A model generated the notes under the pieces. It made no database searches. It saw only the letters and a list, made by a program, of their open reading frames with translations, and was not told where the DNA came from. Below are positions 26,187 to 34,454 of a DNA stretch of 64,000 bases, piece by piece (position 1 is the first letter of the stretch; every line of letters starts with the position of its first letter). The position numbers and the translations under genes were made by a program. This DNA is from Paralvinella palmiformis (taxonomy: Eukaryota > Annelida > Polychaeta > Terebellida > Alvinellidae): NCBI GenBank assembly GCA_025642065.1, contig JAODUP010000450.1, positions 209,501 through 273,500 on the forward strand. The letters run 5' to 3'.

Positions 26187-28807
26187 TATAATAATAATAA
26201 TAATAATACAACTTATATAGCGCCAATATCCTCGAAGAAAACCAAGACCAGTGGCCCATCTAGTACAACGGTTAAGCATTCTTATAGTCAATGTGAGATG
26301 CAAAATTCGTCAAAAAATTATCGGAAGCAATGAAACTTAGGAGAAATAAGCAAATCTGAAAATAAAATTTTTCAGGTGGTGGCGGAAAGAAACTATGTTA
26401 TTTGATGACTTAACGTGTTCAGGTAGTGAGTTCCAAAGAGTAGGGACAACAATGGAATAAGCATCAGTGCCGAACAATAGTTTTAACCCTGAGCATAGAA
26501 AGCAATTGAAAATCAGATGAACGGAATAATTAATATGAGCTTGGGGGCTAGAGAAAGCATGGAATATAGATATGTGAAAGTTCGTCGAAAATAGCTAGAT
26601 AAGGACTGTTCCAGAATTTTAAAATTATGCGCGATTAAAAATGGAACCAATTAAACGATTTCAGGATTGTCACAGGATGGGAAACCGAGTAGACGACCGT
26701 ATGACAACCCTAGCCAAGCAGTTATGACGAAGTTGAAGCGAAATCCCGGAGAAATATGTTTTCTGAAATTAAAATCACTATCAAGTGTAACATCAAGATT
26801 ATGTACAGTGTGTGACGGGGTGATGCTATATCCACATTGCGTGGAACATTTTCCCAAACCCGATACATATCTTTTATCGCGACACGCAGAGGTGTACTTG
26901 TATCCTATGTTGATATCCTAAATACAAACTATATGTTAGCCTATTATATATCCGATCCTATCTGGAAAACTGTTTCCATATTAAAGTCTAATAGTTCCAC
27001 CAGACTGCTAACTTTTCCACATCCACTCTGTCCTATGCATACCACTAAATCTCTGAATGTTATCACATTCTTTGTATACTACTAGCAGGTGACATCCACA
27101 TACATCCAGATCCTCCTATCCTGCAAAATATCCGCTTGGCTATTAGCAACGTTAGGTCGCTCAATATTAAATCAGCTAGTACCGTAGACTTGGGAATAGC
27201 TAAGAAATTGGATATTCCCGCGCTCACTGAGACTTGGCTTAGCCCTCATGATACAAATTCTTGTATTTCTGCTAACCCCCCCCCTCATCCCCTGCTATTT
27301 CTTTTACTACTGATCGCATCATGCTAAACGTGGACGTGATATTGGCTTTCTGGTATTCAATAAACCTAAAGTCTCATTGTTTCCAGGTATAGTCTACGCC
27401 ACACTTAAATCTGCACTCACCTGTCAGATTAAAATCCGTAAAACTTAAATCACCTTCCCCTTGGATGTCCCCTGATTTGATTAATGCTATAATACGTCGG
27501 CGCAATTTATAACGCATATCATTATGGATAAGATCACCACTCAACTTAACGGGTCTAGATATACTAAACAGCGCCATTTCTGCAATAGTCTCATGACTAA
27601 AGCTAAATCTGACTTTTATAGAAATATGATCTCTAACAACTCTGACAATTCTTGTCAAATCTAAAAATATATAAATAGGACTCTTCATAGAAAGGCTTCT
27701 GTTTCTCTGCCCGTTCATGATTCGACTAATTCACTCTGTAATTTATTTCCCGGACATTTCAAAGATAGTATCATAAAAATTCATGCTTCTTTCTCAAGTC
27801 CTTTTTCCCAGTTGCACAGTATTTAAACCGGCCTCATTTATTGAAGTAGCTAAACTGTTTTTTTCATCCCATAATAAGTTCTGTGAATTTGATCCTATCT
27901 TTACATTTCTGCTAAAATTCTGTCTTCACACATTATTTATTCTAATAACCAAGATAATACATATTTCACTAAGCTCGGTTGAGTTCCCTTCTCATTTTAA
28001 ACATGACTATGGGAACCTGATTTTTTTTCTAGCCAATGCTCTAAACAGTTATAGCCCTATTTATAATATATCTTTCGCATCTAAAGTATTAGAAAAAGTC
28101 ATTTCCAATCATTTCAATATTCACTTAAACTGTAATCATGTGTCTATTGTTTTTTCCCCAGTCTGCTTACAAATAATTTCATTCTACATAAACCACCCTA
28201 CTAAAAGTTCATAACGACATATCACTAAACACGGACACAGGAAAGGTCACAGCACTGACACTTTTAGATTTACCTGCAGCTTTTGACACCATTGATTATT
28301 CTGTTCTTCTAGATCGCCTCTCTGATTGATTGGTATGGCATATCGGACACAACACTTACCAGGGTCCGCTCATTCTTAACAAATAGATCTCAATCAATAA
28401 AAATAAGAAACTATTTTTCAGGGGCATTTCCCTTCTTTTGCGGCATTCCTGAAGACTGTTCTTGGGCCACTGCTGTTTACTTTGTATACTACGCCAGTAA
28501 GCTCTCTTAGTATAGGTACAGCCAGACCCTGCAGCAAACGTACCCATTTCTTCCCATTCGCCCATTCGTAATAGCTTTGCGGGTAGCATTCATCCATCTA
28601 ATAAAATAGCCTGTGGCCCTTACCGCCACCACCAAGAGATATACGTATATAAATATCGAGAAACTCAACCCGCCACTGAATATCTGGTAACAAGGTCTCG
28701 AAAGAACATTCACTTGAAATAATTGGTTCATAATACTCACCTTGAGAGGCCACCAGACTCAAGATAAGACTCCACACTGCCGTCAGCCATATCGCTTTCA
28801 ATGCCAT
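12667..28807 (-). CDS. Gene A: secreted WAP-SUEL-SUEL-ShKT(x5) mosaic lectin with C-terminal beta module
   Basis: A 15-exon model read right to left: 28807-28741, 24741-24598, 24275-24264, 24090-24008, 23273-23065, 22706-22509, 21832-21737, 21226-21095, 20669-20541, 17924-17841, 16799-16662, 16462-16343, 15543-15368, 14009-13899, 12909-12667. All junctions are GT-AG and every phase agrees, apart from one extra base in the 23065-23273 exon; without it the CDS is 1941 bases (646 residues). Domains: signal peptide 1-22, WAP about 23-70, SUEL lectin about 75-171, SUEL lectin about 172-269, five ShKT units about 270-470, and a beta-rich module about 471-646. Known roles of these families suggest an extracellular, cysteine-rich, carbohydrate-binding protein, perhaps immune, mucus or matrix. 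The function is inference. The frameshift means this allele may be broken or the assembly wrong. Confidence 0.82.
13899..14009 (-). CDS. Gene A exon 14: middle of the C-terminal beta module
   Basis: 37 codons, phase 0 to 0, flanked by TTGCAG and GTAAGT. It begins IWRQNYSSEDTTSKN. The WR pair lines up with VWRR in the corresponding exon of gene B. Confidence 0.85.
14128..14245 (+). mobile_element. tRNA-derived SINE fragment
   Basis: It starts near gccggcgcctccatggtcta, has a B-box-like gggtttaaaccccggc at about 14197-14212, and ends in the family body 'gaagggtgtttcatctttcact'. It belongs to the same family as 31345-31532. It lies next to a CA-rich microsatellite in the intron between exons 13 and 14. 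Confidence 0.65.
14754..14794. repeat. (TA)n microsatellite
   Basis: About 20 TA units in an intron of gene A. Confidence 0.95.
15368..15543 (-). CDS. Gene A exon 13: start of the C-terminal beta module
   Basis: 176 bases, entering in phase 1 and leaving in phase 0 (GAG|GTTAGT). It begins VAAPKVKVGADM and ends VVSDNELSLE. A lone beta-rich stretch without cysteines follows the ShKT repeats here. The phase pattern 1-0-0 over exons 13-15 matches the first module of gene B. Confidence 0.85.
15882..16055. repeat. (TA)n followed by a long GA-rich polypurine tract
   Basis: About 40 bases of TA repeat, then about 134 bases of nearly pure A/G (15922-16055), with only a handful of C or T interruptions. 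Confidence 0.95.
16343..16462 (-). CDS. Gene A exon 12: ShKT domain 5
   Basis: 120 bases, phase 1 to 1. It contains GCLDVHDENKCSNWANINEC and then FHNCRKSCTHC: all six ShKT cysteines are present in the usual C-C-C-C-C-C spacing. A donor GTAAGT follows GGTCAAG. Confidence 0.9.
16662..16799 (-). CDS. Gene A exon 11: ShKT domain 4
   Basis: 138 bases, phase 1 to 1. ECLNKATDYACEYW, FGGC and LKYCSGACSRC give six cysteines in ShKT order. A 12-residue linker ending NGVP precedes the donor GTATGT. Confidence 0.9.
17841..17924 (-). CDS. Gene A exon 10: ShKT domain 3, truncated
   Basis: 84 bases, phase 1 to 1. ACINLADDNNCTYWESIGEC supplies only the first three ShKT cysteines before a donor (TTG|GTATATT). 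Reading on past the donor the frame stays open to 17758, with a decayed-looking second half (HVSSTCSHL). Either the domain has degenerated with a new donor, or an extra exon was missed. Confidence 0.65.
18250..20200 (+). mobile_element. RTE-like LINE, 3'-truncated, in an intron of gene A (opposite strand)
   Basis: The endonuclease region starts near 18515 (GTWNVRTM) and includes IILMGDFNMKI at about 18930-18965 and HKITWVSPDH at about 19100-19130. A reverse transcriptase start follows at 19790-20100 (KTTGSDGIPSEAL, then YLIKLPK). The sequence stops being recognisable at about 20170-20200, before the catalytic box, so the 3' half is missing. A C10 run at about 19757-19768 and several frameshifts mark decay. 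It is a typical RTE/BovB-type domain order. The insertion sits between exons 9 and 10 of gene A. Confidence 0.85.
20541..20669 (-). CDS. Gene A exon 9: ShKT domain 2, lacking cysteines 1 and 6
   Basis: 129 bases, phase 1 to 1. NSTECDVWARSGECIKN and LVYCRKSC give four cysteines, corresponding to C2-C5 of ShKT. C1 and C6, which bond to each other in the family, are both absent. Confidence 0.88.
20967..21018. repeat. (TA)n microsatellite
   Basis: About 26 TA units in an intron of gene A, followed by a short CA-rich tract. Confidence 0.95.
21095..21226 (-). CDS. Gene A exon 8: ShKT domain 1
   Basis: 132 bases, phase 1 to 1. NCINEYPDDNKCEFWGLKGEC and TNNCRRTC give five cysteines. The position of the sixth is occupied by residues of TRRSDW, leaving an odd cysteine in this domain. 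Confidence 0.88.
21737..21832 (-). CDS. Gene A exon 7: second half of SUEL lectin domain 2
   Basis: 96 bases, phase 1 to 1. RTSCQFDPVSTVFGNICPG and HKYLSLTYKC match the C-terminal half of galactose-binding SUEL domains (the C-x-V-x(4)-VFGDPC-x-KYL-x-V-x-Y-x-C pattern). Confidence 0.9.
21884..22060. repeat. CA-rich compound microsatellite
   Basis: About 175 bases of mostly CA repeats with regular GC and TC substitutions, in the intron between the two halves of SUEL domain 2. Confidence 0.95.
22384..22480. repeat. TA/GCGC/TG compound microsatellite
   Basis: A short TA run, then GCGCACGCGCG, then a TG-rich run. It lies close to the donor of exon 6. Confidence 0.9.
22509..22706 (-). CDS. Gene A exon 6: first half of SUEL lectin domain 2
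   Basis: 198 bases, phase 1 to 1. VDFCENSGLKSISYNGGQVI and ATHSAFWGRDDDTSIC match the SUEL N-terminal half. The usual internal cysteine after the first strand is replaced near SISYN. Unlike SUEL domain 1, no intron divides the strand before SAFWGR, while an intron falls later, after CDG. Confidence 0.9.
22719..22890. repeat. (TA)n-(TG)n microsatellite
   Basis: About 50 bases of TA/TTTA repeat followed by about 120 bases of TG repeat, just upstream (on the minus strand) of exon 6. Confidence 0.97.
23065..23273 (-). CDS. Gene A exon 5: second part of SUEL lectin domain 1, one-base frameshift
   Basis: The exon starts after TTTCAG with ILSAFWGRGNNYTC in phase 0. It ends at GAAG|GTATAT with NKYLKAEYYCEG in a frame that would leave in phase 1. 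The length is 209 bases; 208 would reconcile both. In the incoming frame a TGA and a TAA follow near 23170-23180, close to the CENKEDC segment. The exon is therefore real SUEL sequence carrying a net +1 base: either a null allele or an assembly error. Confidence 0.8.
23455..23580. repeat. Trinucleotide repeats (ATA/ACT/ATT)
   Basis: Mixed trinucleotide repeats of about 125 bases in the intron between the two exons of SUEL domain 1. The open frames across it on both strands are artefacts. Confidence 0.9.
24008..24090 (-). CDS. Gene A exon 4: first part of SUEL lectin domain 1
   Basis: 83 bases, phase 1 to 0, between CTACAG and GTGAGT. RLELLACEGNVIELVCPSGY is the typical SUEL opening. The next exon continues with the conserved SAFWGR strand. 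Confidence 0.9.
24264..24275 (-). CDS. Gene A exon 3: candidate 12-base micro-exon
   Basis: TTTCAG, then 12 bases, then GTAAGT. The phase is 1 to 1, so inclusion adds four residues (D-G-V-P) between the WAP and SUEL domains, and skipping keeps the frame. Strong splice sites on both sides support it. Confidence 0.55.
24418..24530. repeat. (CA)n-(TA)n-(AG/G)n compound microsatellite
   Basis: About 40 bases of CA, 25 of TA, a short CGCACGCGC bridge, and a GA/G run containing ten consecutive G. Confidence 0.95.
24598..24741 (-). CDS. Gene A exon 2: WAP four-disulfide-core domain
   Basis: 144 bases, phase 1 to 1, between TTACCAG and GTCAGT. KPGLCPPAH, NDTCQSQCTADSQC, EKICCKNGC and VMDCMSP supply eight cysteines in WAP order, including the adjacent CC pair. 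Family members are secreted protease inhibitors or antimicrobial proteins. Confidence 0.9.
25463..25516 (+). repeat. Direct repeat, copy 1 of a pair
   Basis: About 50 bases around 'aattgtgacttaaaag' recur at 26093-26145 with few differences. A CA/GC microsatellite and a SINE lie between the copies. Confidence 0.8.
25560..25700. repeat. CA/CG-rich degenerate microsatellite
   Basis: Alternating purine-pyrimidine repeats (CACG, CATG, CACA) over about 140 bases. Confidence 0.85.
25765..25945 (-). mobile_element. tRNA-derived SINE, minus strand
   Basis: The reverse complement begins gcctctgtggtctagcggta, has the B box tgttcgaatctcggcgtggg, and continues into the 'atatctgaaggcttg' body. It is the same family as 31345-31532 and 55735-55935. 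It lies in intron 1 of gene A. Confidence 0.85.
26093..26145 (+). repeat. Direct repeat, copy 2 of a pair
   Basis: Partner of 25463-25516. It ends exactly where the (AAT)n tail of the neighbouring LINE begins. Confidence 0.8.
26141..28495. mobile_element. CR1/L2-like LINE with an inverted 5' part (twin-priming structure)
   Basis: 26141-26900 is on the minus strand. It holds an (AAT)n 3' tail (26141-26210), a 3' end with ggcgctatataag, and a late reverse transcriptase segment (PSHTVHNLDVTLDSDFNFRK at about 26760-26825). 26930-28495 is on the plus strand. It holds an endonuclease start (AISNVRSLNIKSAS at 27138, then LTETWLSPHDTNSCIS) and the first half of the reverse transcriptase (SNISFASKVLEKVISN; LLDLSAAFDTIDYSVLLDRL at about 28262-28320; then SFLTNRSQS). 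The two parts complement each other and meet at their 5' ends, as a 5' inversion predicts. Many stops and frameshifts are present. It lies in intron 1 of gene A. Confidence 0.8.
28741..28807 (-). CDS. Gene A exon 1: signal peptide
   Basis: ATG at 28807 opens MALKAIWLTAVWSLILSLVA, a hydrophobic signal sequence with likely cleavage after ASQ. The exon ends CTCAAG|GTGAGTATT, an excellent donor, in phase 1. The next exon supplies the start of the WAP domain. Confidence 0.88.
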
Positions 28808-28982
28808 TGTTTGAGACGATCCAGAGACTTCCGCGTTCGTCGAATGAGATATTTCGGACGCCAAGCAAAGGGTTGTGTTCACGTCGAATCTTCGGTGTGC
28901 AAGAGAAGTGTCGGATTCAGTTCAAGCACCGTTAGAGATGGCAGTCGTGCTGCACGTCCTGGCCCCCTAACCGAGTGTGGGT

Positions 28983-28990
28983 CTTATAAG
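28983..28990 (-). promoter_or_regulatory. Candidate TATA box of gene A
   Basis: CTTATAAG (palindromic) lies 176 bases upstream of the ATG. It would place transcription start near 28955 and give a 5' UTR of about 150 bases without an intron. Confidence 0.4.
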
Positions 28991-28994
28991 TAAT

Positions 28995-29740
28995 GGCTCA
29001 CGATGTTAATGGTCACAGCCGTTAGGTTTTCTGTCATTCCATTGGTCCAGTCGCTCCAGAGCTGGGACCAATCACCTCGAGTATGGCTGGTGTCCAGTTA
29101 CGCTGACGTGGCGTTTGTTGCAGAGTTGCTGACTGCGCTAATCGCGTACGATTCATTTTTGTCTGTCTGTCTTTCTGTATTTTACTGCGTGCTTGCCTGT
29201 CTGTCTGACCCAGAGACCGCGCTCACTACTTGTGCTGCGACAAACTGAGAAACAAGTCGCAGAAATCTAGACAGCACTGACAACCAGACCACTAAAGTGA
29301 GGGGCTGATGGTAAGAGATAATACATCGTTCTACTGACAGCTGCAAACTATGTTGATGGGATAAGTAGACACTAAAGATAACTGACCACCAATTTCAATT
29401 GATCATGTGGTCACCTGAATAAATCAATTGACCGCCGTTTTTAAAATCTTTTGTTTACTACCAAACAATAGACAGAAAGATGACCAAGTCGCTTTCTAGT
29501 TAAATGTCAAATAATCTGGAGAGACTATTGAATAATTACGTATCAAAAGATTCGATTATTGACAAATCTGGACCTGATTTATCTATGCCAGATTCAAAAT
29601 ATGATTTGATATCAACTTAATATAATAGCCAGCCAGCTATTCGAGAAAGTTCGATATAAATCTCATGGTTGAGTAAGTAATGTTGCAGTCTTACCACGAT
29701 CGCTGAATACTGGGTTAAAGAAATTAGTATTTGTTTATGT
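28995..29740. other. Upstream flank of gene A, no recognised feature
   Basis: No exon, repeat or RNA gene was identified. The first 250 bases are less AT-rich than average, as expected near a promoter. Confidence 0.4.
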
Positions 29741-30620
29741 AACAAACAGCATTAAAAAACACCAATTAAGCCCGCGATATTATAGATCAGTCGAAAATCG
29801 AGTTTCCTTGAGTCATTCGAGAAATAATGAGAAACATCTGGCACATAATATGGCTACCTATAGATTCGATTTTTATTGTGTTCCAAAACAATCTTAGAGA
29901 TAAAGTTATTTACGTGGCTGCCAACCTCAAATGAAGGTGACTAATATGGTATGTAACTTATTGCTTCACCACGGGAATTAATTCTACATAAATTTGAATT
30001 TACAATATGTGGCCCATTCGGTGGAGAAAACCTCGCCTTTTTGGGTGTCAAACGTCTCCTACTATAGTCCCACGGCCGGGATTCGAACCCGCGACATCCC
30101 GCACAGCGTGACCATAACCAAAGGTAAATAATCCCACACTCTACGCATTGGGCCAAACAGGCGATTATCACCAATTATGCTGACCCATTAAACTGACACG
30201 ACACGATACATTTGCCGATGGCTGTAACAGCGTTGGAAGTCCAAGATGCTAATACATACTGAATGAAAATCGAATTATAATTTGGTAAAACCATCGGCTA
30301 GCGTCTTTTGAGGAGGCTAAAACTTGCTGGGATTTCTTGCAAGATGGAACAACTATGCCATCACTCAACACATGTTGATCATGGAACGACTAACTTTGAT
30401 TATTAACGCTAATTTAGGATTCTTGAATCAGCGAACTATATCGATTTTATTTATTTAGCGGTCACGTAGAATCGATTCACTGTTAACAAATGCATTAACT
30501 ACAATTCGTAATGGTTTCTTCGAGAAGATGCCAGAATCGTAACAGATGTCATTATTGAGAAATATAATAGCATAGACCAGGTGAAAGCTCTTAATTATAT
30601 ATTTATTATCGTAAATTTTG
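29741..30620 (+). repeat. Dispersed repeat family 2, copy 1 (with SINE insertion)
   Basis: It aligns directly with 32650-33250. Both contain a 'tcattcgagaaa' block near the start, a 'gaagatgcca' block near 30528 and 33180, and 'tagaccag' near the end. This copy is longer because a tRNA-derived SINE (29945-30170) interrupts it. Identity of the element unknown. Confidence 0.7.
29945..30170 (-). mobile_element. tRNA-derived SINE, minus strand
   Basis: On the minus strand, an A-box-like ttggcccaatgcgtagagtg and a clear B box (cgggttcgaatcccggcc, about 30073-30090) are followed by a body with 'ggcgaggttttctcc'. It is a different family from 31345-31532. It is inserted in dispersed repeat family 2. 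Confidence 0.75.
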
Positions 30621-30780
30621 TTCATTATACAAAACTCTTTCTAAATGTCATTATACCAATTCAGCTTTGAAAATTACAAAATCGAATGCAAATTATAGTT
30701 TTAATATTTTATAATTGTATTTAAGTCATTATAAATACATGTCTTCAAACAGTAAAGTACCTGATTATGTGATTTACGCG

Positions 30781-30781
<1 letters not shown>

Positions 30782-30819
<38 letters not shown>

Positions 30820-30890
30820 GTGTGTGTGTGTGCACGTGCGTGTTATATGCACGCACGTGCGCACACATTTCACATACGCACACACAGATG
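30782..30890. repeat. (TA)n-(TG)n-CG-rich microsatellite
   Basis: About 38 bases of TA, then TG with ACGTGCGTG and GCACGCACGTGCGCAC motifs. Confidence 0.9.
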
Positions 30891-31017
30891 CATTTTAGAA
30901 GAACATATGGTGTTGAGTAAAGCTTTAGCATCAAATCTATAACTATGTAGCACTCTTTAAGGATATTAAATATTCAAATGGGACACAATTAACTGCATGC
31001 GGTTATTTTCAGGGTCG

Positions 31018-31156
31018 CTCTCTCCCTCTCACTCACTCACTCACTCTCTCTCTCTCTTTTCTCTCTCTCTCTCTGTGTGTGTGTATGTGTGTATGTGTGT
31101 GTAAACACACACACACACACACACATACACATATATATATATATATATATATATAT
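31018..31156. repeat. (CT)n-(TG)n-(CA)n-(TA)n compound microsatellite
   Basis: Four blocks in succession: CTCT/CACT, GTGT, CACA and TATA. The TG and CA blocks form an inverted pair. Confidence 0.95.
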
Positions 31157-31157
31157 G

Positions 31158-31310
31158 GGGGGAGTAAAATGATAGCGCAGTGGTTAACACATTCTAATGC
31201 AAACCTTCAGGATTTGGATTCGAATCCGACTGACTATTTATGTTGTGTTTCACTAAGGAGTCCCCATTCGACCATATGTCTGAGGTATTACTTCGAGGTT
31301 AAGTAACTCC
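31158..31310 (+). mobile_element. tRNA-derived SINE
   Basis: The A-box-like tagcgcagtggttaaca (31173-31189) and the B-box-like ggattcgaatccgact (31217-31232) lie directly after a TA/G tract. The body reads 'tttcactaaggagtccccattcg'. Confidence 0.75.
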
Positions 31311-31344
31311 CTTACACACCCACATAGATGTTCTCTACCTCTGG

Positions 31345-31532
31345 GCGTGGGCGCCTCCGTGGTCTAGCGGTAGCGTGTTGGACTACAGATCTACCACCCG
31401 TGTTCAAATCTCGGCGTGGGCATATCTGAAGGTTGTTTCGTCTTTGACTTCGCTTCATTACCTTTGGAGGTCGCTCGGCCCATTTAGCCTACCTTGTGCA
31501 CAAAATTGGCCGTAAACATCAATCATCATCTA
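31345..31532 (+). mobile_element. tRNA-derived SINE, best copy of the common family
   Basis: gcctccgtggtctagcggta, then gtgttcaaatctcggcgtgg, then a body 'gcatatctgaaggttgtttc', 'ggcccatttagcctac', 'ggccgtaaacatcaatcatc'. The tRNA-like head holds both Pol III boxes. Relatives are at 14128, 25765, 55735 and, more diverged, 58275. Confidence 0.85.
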
Positions 31533-31600
31533 CCTCTGTGTGTGTGTGTGTGTGTGGTGTGTGAGTGTCTGTGTCTGTCTGTCTGTATGTCTGTCTGTCT
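31533..31600. repeat. (TG)n / (CTGT)n tract
   Basis: Simple repeat following the SINE tail. Confidence 0.9.
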
Positions 31601-31890
31601 GAGGGGGTGTTAATATGTGTTGATATAATAATATGTTATCAAATAGAAAATAATCAAAGGTTGTAAAATCTTGCTGAATAACTTCATTGTAAATTACAAG
31701 AGGTCATTTTGTGTGTTAATTACCATGAGCTCTGTCGGCTGATTCCGTAATATCGTGGAACTCGTGGCGAGACTTACCCGTAGCATATTTGATTTGGCTT
31801 CATTTTTCACACACAGCACAACTAACAGTTAGACTGTTAATTAGCTCGTACAACGTTTGCAAAATCGGAACGACAGAGGCATATTAACTG

Positions 31891-31892
31891 TT

Positions 31893-31934
<42 letters not shown>
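31891..31934. repeat. (TA)n microsatellite
   Basis: About 22 TA units. Confidence 0.95.
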
Positions 31935-31939
<5 letters not shown>

Positions 31940-32649
31940 GCAGATCACTGAAGGCTGTGCTGTGAATTATGAGTAGTTATATAAAAGTTATATAAAAAAA
32001 CATAATCTCAATTTAAATCTCAACATATTAGTTCTTATATATGTAAATCGGAGTTTATTTGAGGCTGGGGTGTTTATTTTGAGCGAGCCAATAAATTTAA
32101 ATTCTCAACAGTTCCCGGTTGAATTAATTTTGGGTGTTTTAACCCCTGAGCGAATACCAAAGAGTAGGATATTATAATTATGTGCGGTGCGTTACTTGAA
32201 AAAACATCACAACAGTGATAAAGAGGACGATAATATGATCATATCTATATTTAATTATACGAAATAAACAAATACCTTTATAACCAAATACAATCGGTGG
32301 TCAGTATATCCGTCACTGGACTTTGGAGATCGGGCATAACTGAATCAGTCTGAATCAGTCACATAAGAGCTATATATTATAACATCAAGAACTCGACCTA
32401 ATCATGGTTCTCCTAATATAGGAGGAAACTACAATTACAAGTAACCAGATCACCCTTTATTTTGTCCACTAAATCAAAAGCTCACTATGGATCGTTGAAA
32501 GCTGGTTTAACGATATAGGTGTATTTGTCTATATCACACACAACAGACACACAGACGCACATGCATACACAAATACGCGCACACGAAACACGTTTAACTC
32601 GATTAGCTTTGCTGTGTACCATGTAGAATCCGTATTGTTGTTCTCTTTT

Positions 32650-33235
32650 GTGGTTTGGCGAAACGAGCTATTATTTAAGACCGCGGTATTATAGGTCGGT
32701 TTAAAACCAGTTTTCCTTGTTGTGTCATTCGAGAAACAACGGGAAGCATCTGACACTTAATACGGCTACGTGTAGGTTGGATTTGTATGGTGTTTCATCT
32801 AAAGGTTGCAGACGGCAAACTCTCTTTACTCACGTTAGCCCATTGACCTGATACCATACAATAATTTTGTGGAAGGACATGACAGTTTTTGCTGTAGTAG
32901 CGTCTAGAATATGCCGAATTAAAACTGGACTGTAATTGCTTAAACTGAAACTGAGACATTTTACTGGGGAGGACAAACTCCGCTGGCATCTCTGACACGA
33001 AGATGGAACAATGATACCACCACTGAAACACATCTCGATCACCGAACAGCTAACTTTGATTAACATTTGGTTTCTTTAATTGGACAAAGATACCGATTTT
33101 ATTTATTAAAGGTCGCGTAGTCCGTTCTATACTAGATTATTTGTTAACAAATACAGAAATTCTAAAATTGTCCACTGAGAAGATGCCATAATTGTAACAG
33201 ATGGCATTATTGCGAAATATGATAGTATAGACCAG

Positions 33236-33250
<15 letters not shown>
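32650..33250 (+). repeat. Dispersed repeat family 2, copy 2
   Basis: Direct partner of 29741-30620, ending at a (TA)n tract (33240-33271). No coding capacity recognised. Confidence 0.7.
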
Positions 33251-33271
<21 letters not shown>

Positions 33272-33273
<2 letters not shown>

Positions 33274-34270
33274 TTAATTAAATATTTTTAGTATTATTTT
33301 AATATATTTTAATATCATTAAGCAAAGCACTTTCTAAATGTCGTTGTAAAAACTCAGCCTTATAATATAATAAAATCAAATACAAATTATAGTTTTATTG
33401 TTGTAACGTTTTTAATGTTTGAATGTCGTATGTGTTTAATTTAGTTATTATACTATTTTTCACTATAAGCGAGGTAGCACGCTACTATGTAGATACACAA
33501 CTTCCTACGCTACCGTACGTAATTGTAGAGACAACGTATATACATTTTTAAGTACACGCACTTACCACATAATCACACACACACGCACGTGCATATTCAT
33601 TTTTAAAGAACATATATCACCAGATAAAACAGCCATCTCCCGTATCGCCTGAAATAGTTGTCAGGCCGACGTATATGCACTATCTGGGATGGGTTAACAT
33701 AATGCCCTACAACCTCGAGGTAGTGGATTCCAATCCGATTGTTACCTCTCTTTAAGGGGCGTTTCCTTAGATAGTTGTCATTTGTCAATATGTCCAATGT
33801 GTGACAAATGCCGAGGATAGACAACCCCGAAATATATATATCTGTCTGTCTGGCTATCAAAAATGTGTATAATTGATACATAAACAATAGAATTAACACG
33901 ACTGTGTGACAACAAACAAATATACATTGATTAGTGCAGTACAAGACTGTATCCAGTATATATCAGCCTGTAATTGATTGACCCCATAGATAAGCCGAAG
34001 TAAAACCTGTTAGAGAAAAATCTAAATCTATATCTACAGCATAATTACCTAATATATAAATATACCAAATAAGGCTAAGTGTAATACGGAGAATAGCGAT
34101 AAAACAAGATGTGGTTTCGACTTATTTCAGTCTTCACCAGGTTGCCTGTAGAATGTCTAAAACGACCCCTTTCTAACTTTGGTAAAATAAATAAATAATA
34201 TATAATGACATAACACAGAGCATCAGTACCCAAACATCTGTACAATTTACCCTCATAAACGTATGCATAC
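33272..34270. other. Intergenic, no gene; possible SINE fragment
   Basis: AT-rich sequence. A weak B-box-like ggattccaatccg at about 33725 and a following body may be an old tRNA-derived SINE. Nothing else was recognised. Confidence 0.35.
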
Positions 34271-34440
34271 ATAAATGTACATATGCATAAACCTAAGCAT
34301 ATATAAGACTAAGCATACATAAGACTAAACATTGATGAGTATAAACATACACAAAATTAAAAATACTTAAACCTAAACATATATCAAGCTACGCTTCAAA
34401 ATATCTATACCTGCATAGACCTATGCATAAATGAACCCTA
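34270..34440. repeat. Degenerate minisatellite of about 15-17 bases (cataaacctaag-like)
   Basis: Imperfect repeats of 'catacataagactaaa' type. A similar stretch lies at 35330-35515. Confidence 0.55.
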
Positions 34441-34454
34441 AACACTGATTACAA

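Noticed and set aside
31018..31156. TG and CA blocks as a CRISPR-like or hairpin array
   Set aside because: They are simple dinucleotide repeats without spacers, in a eukaryotic genome.
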